Shown in pieces: positions 1 to 4,274 of a stretch of DNA of 6,013 nt. The position numbers were made by a program, and so were the translations under genes. Position 1 is the first letter of the stretch, and every line of letters starts with the position of its first letter. The stretch covers positions 1 to 6,013 of the forward strand of contig JAGRCC010000850.1 of the NCBI GenBank assembly GCA_020433785.1, written 5' to 3'. Below the pieces are notes generated by a model, which worked only from the letters and a program-made list of their open reading frames with translations, did no database searches and had not been told where the DNA came from. This DNA comes from Anaerolineae bacterium. Lineage in GTDB: Bacteria; Chloroflexota; Anaerolineae; 4572-78; J111.

Positions 1-450
1 AACCTGTGCTACCGCATGCTGGGCGATGCCACCGAGGCCGAAGACGCGGCTCAGGAAACATTTTTGCGGGCTTACACCAAGCTAAAAACCTACAACGCCG
101 ACCGCAAATTGTCGTCCTGGCTGCTGTCGATTGCCTCACACTACTGCATCGACCGCTTGCGAAAAAAGCGCTATCAGATGGTCTCGTGGGATGAGCTGCC
201 GCCCTGGCAGGCCGTGGCCGATAGAAAACCGCAGCCGGAGGAAGCCGCTCTAACTCATGAGCGCCACGACACCGTCCACCAACTACTCGAGACGCTGCCG
301 GAAGATTACCGCGCGGCCACCGTTCTGCGTTACTGGTATGAGATGTCTTACGATGAAATTGCTGAAACGCTCGACACCAGCGTCAGCGCCATCAAGAGCC
401 GCCTCTTTAGGGCCAGGCAAATGTTGGCCGAGGCCGCGGAAGCACCATAA
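1..450 (+). CDS. ECF-type RNA polymerase sigma-70 family sigma factor (5'-truncated by the window edge)
   Basis: An extracytoplasmic-function sigma factor that would direct RNA polymerase to a small regulon, probably including its own operon. The frame is open from base 1, so the start codon and about 25-35 N-terminal residues lie outside the window; 149 residues are visible. The fragment begins inside region 2: residues 8-25 (GDATEAEDAAQETFLRAY) are the typical ECF region 2.2 helix, and W40 to R57 (ending CIDRLRKKR) is the region 2.3/2.4 segment for promoter melting and -10 recognition. An acidic, proline-containing linker follows (about 60-85). Region 4 then has LPEDYRAATVLRYW and a helix-turn-helix at 116-139 (SYDEIAETL, then AIKSRLFRAR) for -35 recognition. 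Only regions 2 and 4 are present, as in ECF factors. A zinc-finger anti-sigma gene starts 16 bases downstream, which supports the call. The ECF subgroup and the signal sensed cannot be told. Confidence 0.93.
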   Translation, partial: NLCYRMLGDATEAEDAAQETFLRAYTKLKTYNADRKLSSWLLSIASHYCIDRLRKKRYQMVSWDELPPWQAVADRKPQPEEAALTHERHDTVHQLLETLPEDYRAATVLRYWYEMSYDEIAETLDTSVSAIKSRLFRARQMLAEAAEAP

Positions 451-466
451 GAAGGGAACCGGTCCA

Positions 467-1045
467 ATGATGAACGACCAATACACCGAAAAAATCTCTG
501 AATGGTTCGATAACGAACTCAAACCTGATGAAGTGGCCGAACTACAGGCCCATCTAGCCGGCTGTTCAGCCTGCCGCCAAACCTATGAATCGATGCAGCA
601 TGTTCACACCCTGCTGCTCGACGCGGCGGGCCACATGGCGGCGCCCAGTCAAGGCTTTGTCGGGCATGTTGAAGCTCAACTGGCCTGGCGTCAGGCGCAT
701 AAGCCCTGGCATATTTGGGTCGCTTTGGGGGCGCTGCTCATCGGCACACTGCTTTTTTGGGGCGCCTGGGCCGTTTCCGGCGGACTGCTGTTAATGAACG
801 CCGGCGATTCGGCCTTGGATGCAAATGTTCTGTATCAGGGGGTGACGATTATTTTTGAGTCGGCCGCCAGCCTGCGCACTTTTGCCAATATTTGTCTGCT
901 GCTGTGGAAAACCGGTCTCTTTTTAGTGAGCCAGCCGCTCATTTGGTTATTGATTATCACCTCTGTCTGCGCAACCTGGTTGTGGCTGCGAGTGCTGCAA
1001 TTGCTGTCTCGACGCCCGGCCAACTCAATCGAATTGACCCTCTAA
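467..1045 (+). CDS. Transmembrane anti-sigma factor with N-terminal zinc-finger (zf-HC2-like) domain
   Basis: Likely sequesters the upstream ECF sigma factor at the membrane and releases it on an envelope signal. The protein has 192 residues. The N-terminal cytoplasmic domain carries the HxxxCxxC zinc signature of ZAS anti-sigma factors: H29, C33, C36 in HLAGCSACRQ, preceded by an acidic helix (EWFDNELKPDEVAEL). A linker with H56 and H67 leads to a first membrane segment at about 82-109 and a second strongly hydrophobic stretch at about 150-174, with a short polar loop between (111-140). The C-terminus is short and basic-polar (LSRRPANSIELTL). Two ATGs stand in tandem at 467 and 470; an AGGG-type ribosome site (453-456) suits either. 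The same frame is open further upstream, but that part overlaps region 4 of the sigma gene and is not expected to be used. The role is inferred from motif plus position; binding to this sigma factor is not proven. Confidence 0.9.
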   Translation: MMNDQYTEKISEWFDNELKPDEVAELQAHLAGCSACRQTYESMQHVHTLLLDAAGHMAAPSQGFVGHVEAQLAWRQAHKPWHIWVALGALLIGTLLFWGAWAVSGGLLLMNAGDSALDANVLYQGVTIIFESAASLRTFANICLLLWKTGLFLVSQPLIWLLIITSVCATWLWLRVLQLLSRRPANSIELTL

Positions 1046-1053
1046 TTGGTAAT

Positions 1054-1060
1054 GGAGAAG
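1054..1060 (+). promoter_or_regulatory. Ribosome binding site deciding between tandem ATG starts
   Basis: GGAGAAG lies just before the bactofilin-like gene. The GGAG core (1054-1057) is 4 bases from the ATG at 1062 but 7 bases from the ATG at 1065, so the second Met is the better-spaced start. The difference is one residue and does not affect the signal peptide. Confidence 0.6.
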
Positions 1061-1061
1061 A

Positions 1062-2477
1062 ATGATGAATAGGAAAATATTAACCTTAGCTTTAACTTTG
1101 ATCCTGCTGCTCGTATTTGCCGTTCCCGCGCTGGCTCAGGAACCCGACTCAAAGGGTGATCAAGTAGTTTTTGGCGATAACTATGTTTTGGGCGCGGAAC
1201 AAACTCACAATGGAAATTTAGCCGTATTGGGCGGCAGCGCCACCCTTGAAGTTGATAGTGAACTCGATGGCGATCTGGCCGTTTTTGGTGGCAATTTTTC
1301 GGCCAAAGAAGGTGCCGAGATTGACGGCGACGTGATTGTATTTGGCGGCAATGTCAACATTGATGGCAAGATTAACGGCGATTTAGCGGCCATTGGCGGT
1401 AATGTCAATCTATCGGATACGGCGGTGGTGGATGGCGATATCGGACTTATCGGCGGCCAGGTCAACAAAGCCGAAGGCGCCAAGGTTACCGGTGATGTCC
1501 AGGGGCTAACCAAATTTCATAATGATTTCGGATCGGATGACGATGATGGCATTCCATCGATCGACTCCTTACCGAACCCACCCTCTCCGCCTGCCCCACC
1601 CGATTTTAATTACCGCAACCATGACGGCGGTCGAGACAGTATGTTCGGCTGGATAGCGGCCATTATCGGGAATATCCTTTGGACGGTGGCGCTTCTGGTG
1701 GTTTTAGGCGTCATCACCTGGCTGGTAGCCGCCTTTATGCCGGAGCAAATGTACAATGTGCGTGAAACGCTAACCACGTCAGCTCCACTCAGTTTTGGAG
1801 TGGGGTTACTCACCTCAATTGTGGCCGCTGTGCTGATACCCGTAGCCGCCTTGTTGGTGATCACCATCTGTCTAGCCATTGTGCCGATGGTGGCTTACAT
1901 TGCCTTGGGCATCGCCACCCTGTTTGGCTGGATTGTCATCGGTCACATTCTGGGTGAACGGCTGTTAGCGGCCGGCGGTCGGCCTCAACCCGGCCTGATC
2001 ATGTCCAGCATTGTCGGGGTGTCGATCTTAACGCTGCTGACCAACATGCCGGTGATCGGACTTATCGCTTGTATCGGGTTTATCGGTAAAGCGATTGGGG
2101 CGCTCATCGCCATGGCCGGTTTAGGTGCGGTCCTGCTGACACGCTTTGGAACGCGACCCTATCCGGTGCAAGCCCAACCAAGCGCGCCTCGTTCCGGCGG
2201 GCCATCGGGCACCCCTTATTACCCCGGCACCCGTACCCGCTGGGCCGACCCCGAACCGGTTGTGTCTGAGGAAGATAAACCCGCCTCTGAGGAGGAACTG
2301 CGGGCCAAAATTCGGGAAGCGCTGGCTCAGGCCGATGAAGTAGCTGCGGCTAAGGCTAAGGCTGAGGAAATGTATGGACCTAAATCCGAGGCTGAAACTA
2401 AGGCTAAGAAGTCTGCCTTGGATGAAGCAGTAGATGACACTGAGCCGGAGTCTGATAAACCTGAGGATGTCAGTTAG
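1062..2477 (+). CDS. Secreted bactofilin-like (polymer-forming) repeat domain fused to a multi-pass membrane domain
   Basis: A 471-residue envelope protein of unproven function. Residues 1-25 form a signal peptide (basic start, long Leu core, cleavage plausible after VPALA, before Q26). Residues 49-148 hold six imperfect repeats of the form G-(D/N)-(L/V/I)-x-x-(F/L/I)-G-G, with the first Gly at 51, 70, 89, 106, 125 and 144; this right-handed beta-helix-like pattern is typical of bactofilins (polymer-forming cytoskeletal proteins). An Asp run (159-162) and a Pro-rich linker (165-180) lead to about five membrane segments: roughly 195-226, 245-271, 273-297, 312-335 and 337-360. The last 105 residues are Pro/Ser-rich, then charged and Ala/Glu/Lys-rich, perhaps a helical or coiled-coil tail. 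Two Met codons stand in tandem (1062, 1065). It follows the anti-sigma gene by 16 bases and is probably co-transcribed with it. The signal peptide places the repeat domain outside the membrane, unlike classic cytoplasmic bactofilins. A role in envelope scaffolding or stress is inference. Confidence 0.82.
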   Translation: MMNRKILTLALTLILLLVFAVPALAQEPDSKGDQVVFGDNYVLGAEQTHNGNLAVLGGSATLEVDSELDGDLAVFGGNFSAKEGAEIDGDVIVFGGNVNIDGKINGDLAAIGGNVNLSDTAVVDGDIGLIGGQVNKAEGAKVTGDVQGLTKFHNDFGSDDDDGIPSIDSLPNPPSPPAPPDFNYRNHDGGRDSMFGWIAAIIGNILWTVALLVVLGVITWLVAAFMPEQMYNVRETLTTSAPLSFGVGLLTSIVAAVLIPVAALLVITICLAIVPMVAYIALGIATLFGWIVIGHILGERLLAAGGRPQPGLIMSSIVGVSILTLLTNMPVIGLIACIGFIGKAIGALIAMAGLGAVLLTRFGTRPYPVQAQPSAPRSGGPSGTPYYPGTRTRWADPEPVVSEEDKPASEEELRAKIREALAQADEVAAAKAKAEEMYGPKSEAETKAKKSALDEAVDDTEPESDKPEDVS

Positions 2478-2492
2478 AGTTCAATGGGTTTA

Positions 2493-2527
2493 TGGAGTTT
2501 GAGATTAAATCAAAAGCTCAATCTCCA
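2493..2527 (+). other. Hairpin without U-tract downstream of the sigma/anti-sigma/bactofilin operon
   Basis: TGGAGTTTGAG (2493-2503) pairs with CTCAATCTCCA (2517-2527): 10 of 11 positions match, with one T-T mismatch, around a 13-base A/T-rich loop. It starts 15 bases after the stop codon. No T-run follows, so it is not an intrinsic terminator by itself. It could protect the 3' end of the mRNA or act with the terminator at 2551-2600. Confidence 0.5.
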
Positions 2528-2550
2528 ATCTCTGGTCTTTAATCTTCTAC

Positions 2551-2600
2551 AAATCCCTCTGATTAGGCTGTTACCGGCCCCCAGAGGGATTTTTTCTTTT
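2551..2600 (+). terminator. Rho-independent terminator of the left operon
   Basis: AAATCCCTCTG (2551-2561) is perfectly complementary to CAGAGGGATTT (2582-2592), giving an 11-bp stem around a 20-base loop. The descending strand runs into TTTTTT-C-TTTT (2590-2600). It lies about 75 bases after the stop codon of the bactofilin-like gene and fits termination of the + strand operon. There is no comparable T-run in the opposite direction, so it should not serve the minus-strand gene. Confidence 0.85.
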
Positions 2601-2626
2601 CAACAGGACTTATTTATGCATTCCAA

Positions 2627-2708
2627 AGGTGACAGTCACTTGAGGAAATTAAATCGACCCATTTGAGCCCCCCATATGCTACTTGTCGCCAATTAGTGAC
2701 TGTCACCT
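2627..2708. repeat. 82-bp element bounded by perfect 14-bp inverted repeats, each arm self-palindromic
   Basis: AGGTGACAGTCACT (2627-2640) and AGTGACTGTCACCT (2695-2708) are exact reverse complements separated by 54 bases. Each arm contains an 11-bp palindrome with a one-base centre: GTGAC-A-GTCAC at 2629-2639 and GTGAC-T-GTCAC at 2696-2706, centres 67 bp apart. The element fills the space between the + strand terminator and the 3' end of the minus-strand pentapeptide gene. No open reading frame and no obvious target-site duplication are seen (left flank CCAA, right flank GGCG). It may be a small non-autonomous repeat (MITE- or REP-like), a pair of protein-binding sites, or a stabilising 3' hairpin for the minus-strand transcript. 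The sequence alone does not choose between these. Confidence 0.75.
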
Positions 2709-2733
2709 GGCGTTTTGCGTAAGACCTTTTCAA

Positions 2734-3966
2734 CTAATCGAACGTAGCCCCGATGAGGTGCGCCCCGGTTAAATTGGCTCCGGTCAAGTCGGCGCCTCGT
2801 AGATCGGCGTTGCCGAGATTGGCGGCTTGTAGGTCCGCGCCGGCCAGATCGGCCTGTTGCAGATTGGCATGGATGAGCGTGATCCCGCTCAGATTGGTAT
2901 TGCGCAGCCGCGCTTGGGAGAGATCGCTATCGACCAGTCCGGTCAATTGGGTCAAATCCAGATCGCTGAGATTGGCCCGGCTCAAGTTGACGCCCGATAG
3001 TTGGACGCCGGTTAGCCGGGTGAAGCGTAGATCAACGCCGCTCAAATTCGTCCGAACATCGGTTTGGACGTAAGATAGATCGCTGCCGGTGAAGATAGCG
3101 CCGGCCAGTTGGGTCGAGCGTAAATCCTGGTTGGCCAGACTAAGCCCGGCCAGATTGGCCCCGCTGAGATTAGCTCCGGCCAGCCGCGTGGTCGAGTCGA
3201 TGAGCGCCTCTCGTAAATCAGCCCGGCTCAGATCGACCCCACGCAGGTCGGTTTGGCGCAAATCGGCGCCGTGCAGATTGGCGCCCACCAGGCTGCTGCC
3301 GCGCAGTTTGAGCTTGGTTAGCCGGGTCTGGCTGAGATCGGCCTGGTCCAGGCGCAGTTCCTCCAAGTTGTGAGCCAGCCGCCGATTGACGGCCGCCAAA
3401 TCCTGGCCGCTCAGGTTGGCCCCGGTCAGATTGGCCTGATAAAGCGTAACCCCATCCAAACGGGCCTGGCGTAGATCGGCCCCGGTTAAGTTGGCTTTGA
3501 CAAAGCTGGCCGAACGCAGATCGGCCCCGCTCAAATTAACCCCGGCCAAATAAGCACCTACAAAAGAGGTATCGCGCAAGTCCAACCCGTTCAAATCGGT
3601 CCCGGCCAGATCGACGGCATCGAACTTAGCGCCGACCAGCTTTTGGCGGCGTAGATCAACCGTCGGTCGGTCGGCGCAGGCGGGTGGGCATGTCTGAGCT
3701 TGTCCGGCGGCTTGGAAGACCGTCGTCGGCAGCGGCGGCGGTTGGGGTACAGCCGGCGCGGGTGGTGCGGTTGTCTCGACCGCCTCACCGCAGGCAGGAC
3801 CGTCGCCGGATCGACCGGCGGCCACAACCAGATAGATTTGAGAAAACATACAAGGGGTGATATCGTTGGGCAGAATCGTGTAACCGATTTCCCAGATCAG
3901 CAGGGCAGCGAGCACCAGCAAGGCCGCCGCTTGGCGTAAAGGGGACAGTTTTATTAAGTTGGACAT
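2734..3966 (-). CDS. Membrane-anchored pentapeptide-repeat protein
   Basis: A 410-residue protein. Residues 10-32 (LRQAAALLVLAALLIWEIGY and following) form one N-terminal membrane segment with Lys/Arg on its N-side, so the rest is predicted outside the cytoplasm. A cysteine-containing region (C39, C59) and a Pro-rich linker (67-80) lead to a second Cys pair (C93, C97). From about 104 to the end it is pentapeptide repeats of the A(D/N)LxG type. I can follow the central Leu/Phe from 105 to 409 as about 61 pentapeptides, i.e. roughly 15 turns of a square beta-helix, with four one-residue slips in register (near 195, 260, 302, 342). The start at 3966 is chosen because AGGAAGAG lies just upstream; the frame is open to 4068, but that overlaps the presumed promoter. 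The repeats make the opposite strand look open too. The family has no single function; known members include DNA mimics such as Qnr/MfpA, which are cytoplasmic and so are a poor guide here. A structural or binding surface role is inference. Confidence 0.88.
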   Translation of the reverse strand: MSNLIKLSPLRQAAALLVLAALLIWEIGYTILPNDITPCMFSQIYLVVAAGRSGDGPACGEAVETTAPPAPAVPQPPPLPTTVFQAAGQAQTCPPACADRPTVDLRRQKLVGAKFDAVDLAGTDLNGLDLRDTSFVGAYLAGVNLSGADLRSASFVKANLTGADLRQARLDGVTLYQANLTGANLSGQDLAAVNRRLAHNLEELRLDQADLSQTRLTKLKLRGSSLVGANLHGADLRQTDLRGVDLSRADLREALIDSTTRLAGANLSGANLAGLSLANQDLRSTQLAGAIFTGSDLSYVQTDVRTNLSGVDLRFTRLTGVQLSGVNLSRANLSDLDLTQLTGLVDSDLSQARLRNTNLSGITLIHANLQQADLAGADLQAANLGNADLRGADLTGANLTGAHLIGATFD

Positions 3967-3970
3967 GGCT

Positions 3971-3978
3971 CTCTTCCT
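3971..3978 (-). promoter_or_regulatory. Ribosome binding site of the pentapeptide gene
   Basis: On the minus strand AGGAAGAG precedes the ATG at 3966, with the AGGA core 8 bases from it. No similar site precedes the upstream in-frame TTG at 4068, so this fixes the start. Confidence 0.75.
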
Positions 3979-3994
3979 GAGTATACAGGTTGAA

Positions 3995-4054
3995 GCTACG
4001 AGCCGGGCTGTAGCAAACAACAGTGTTTGTAAAATCGCCCACCTCGATGTGGGC
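3995..4054 (-). promoter_or_regulatory. Structured 5' leader of the pentapeptide gene: three consecutive hairpins
   Basis: Read on the minus strand, the presumed leader has three small hairpins in a row. (1) 4054-4037: GCCCAC/GTGGGC, 6 bp, 6-base loop, followed by GATTTT. (2) 4029-4014: CAAACA/TGTTTG, 6 bp, 4-base loop. (3) 4014-3995: GCTAC/GTAGC plus AGC/GCT with one bulged C and a 3-base loop. The last ends 16 bases before the Shine-Dalgarno. The hairpins are seen directly. A role in mRNA stability, attenuation or ligand binding is inference, and no known riboswitch class is recognised. Confidence 0.45.
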
Positions 4055-4070
4055 AATACGCTTGGCAAAT

Positions 4071-4076
4071 ATTATA
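4071..4076 (-). promoter_or_regulatory. -10 box (TATAAT) for the pentapeptide gene
   Basis: A consensus TATAAT on the minus strand, giving a leader of about 100 bases to the ATG at 3966. The hexamer 17 bases upstream is TTTATT, only a weak match to a -35, so the promoter may need an activator or a different sigma factor. A/T-rich surroundings make chance matches possible. Confidence 0.5.
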
Positions 4077-4088
4077 CTCGAATTTGAG
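4077..4088. promoter_or_regulatory. Operator-like dyad between two divergent -10 boxes
   Basis: CTCGAATTTGAG is a dyad (CTCnAATTnGAG, one imperfect pair) lying exactly between the minus-strand TATAAT (4071-4076) and the plus-strand TATAAT (4091-4096). A regulator bound here would cover both start regions. No regulator gene of a matching type is adjacent in the window. Confidence 0.35.
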
Positions 4089-4090
4089 TT

Positions 4091-4096
4091 TATAAT
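4091..4096 (+). promoter_or_regulatory. -10 box (TATAAT) candidate for the glycosyltransferase gene
   Basis: A consensus TATAAT on the plus strand. The base 17 upstream begins AATATT, not a -35; a TTGGCA (4062-4067) exists, but its 23-base spacing is too long for a normal promoter. If used, transcription would begin near 4103 and the whole tetranucleotide repeat would be in a leader of about 170 bases. Confidence 0.4.
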
Positions 4097-4100
4097 AAAC

Positions 4101-4263
4101 TGGGTGGATGGTTTGTTGGATAGATGGATGGTTGGATAGATAGATAGTTTGTTGGATAGTTGGTCAAATGGAACCAACAAACAAACCAACCAACCAACAA
4201 ACAAACCAACCAACCAACAAACAAACCAACCAACCAACCAACCATCTATCTAACTATTCCAAA
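4101..4263. repeat. Tetranucleotide-based imperfect inverted repeat (G/T-rich arm, C/A-rich arm)
   Basis: Most of the 308-base spacer between the divergent genes. The left arm (4101-4164) is built of GGAT, GGTT, AGAT and TTGT words; the right arm (4173-4263) of AACC and AACA words, ending CCATCTATCTAACTATTCC. Folded about a loop at 4165-4172, ungapped pairing of 4101-4164 with 4173-4236 matches 46 of 64 positions by hand count. The innermost 6 bp are perfect (GTTGGT/ACCAAC). In another register the outer part also pairs exactly (GATAGATGG 4119-4127 with CCATCTATC 4242-4250). It has no convincing gene. It may form a cruciform in DNA or a long hairpin in the leader of the downstream gene, and is a good candidate for length variation by slippage. 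Confidence 0.8.
4174..4240. repeat. 20-bp tandem repeat (about 3.3 copies) of AACC/AACA words
   Basis: Within the C/A-rich arm, the 20-bp unit ACAAACCAACCAACCAACAA occurs identically at 4181-4200 and 4201-4220, and a third copy at 4221-4240 differs only at its end. A partial copy precedes it at 4174-4180. Each unit is five tetranucleotides, so the tract can slip in steps of 4 or 20 bases. Confidence 0.9.
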
Positions 4264-4264
4264 C

Positions 4265-4268
4265 GAGG
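4265..4268 (+). promoter_or_regulatory. Ribosome binding site supporting a TTG start
   Basis: GAGG lies 6 bases before the TTG at 4275. There is no ATG or GTG nearby in this frame before the first membrane segment, so this site decides the start of the glycosyltransferase gene. It sits immediately after the outer end of the inverted repeat, so folding of that repeat could affect its access. Confidence 0.6.
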
Positions 4269-4274
4269 TCTCTT

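Noticed and set aside
257..466. Upstream extension of the anti-sigma gene within the sigma gene
   Set aside because: The frame is open by chance; its translation has no domain character, and the ATGs at 467/470 have a ribosome site and the expected start of a zinc-finger domain.
1205..1513. Minus-strand open frame rich in Pro and Ser
   Set aside because: It is the antisense of the Gly/Asp-rich bactofilin-like repeats, without start signals.
2753..3373. Two plus-strand open frames rich in Arg, Ser and Leu opposite the pentapeptide gene
   Set aside because: The 15-base periodicity of the pentapeptide gene keeps stop codons out of the opposite strand; composition and lack of start signals show they are shadows.
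3967..4068. N-terminal extension of the pentapeptide protein to a TTG at 4068
   Set aside because: It would begin beside the candidate -10 box, lacks a ribosome site and would put 34 extra residues before the membrane anchor; the ATG at 3966 has a good Shine-Dalgarno.
3785..4237. Minus-strand open frame of 150 codons beginning with alternating Val/Leu/Trp/Phe/Cys
   Set aside because: Its hydrophobic start is only the translation of the tetranucleotide repeat, it has no ribosome site, and it overlaps the N-terminal part of the pentapeptide gene in another frame.
4174..4240. CRISPR-like array
   Set aside because: The 20-bp units are directly adjacent with no unique spacers and consist of 4-base words.
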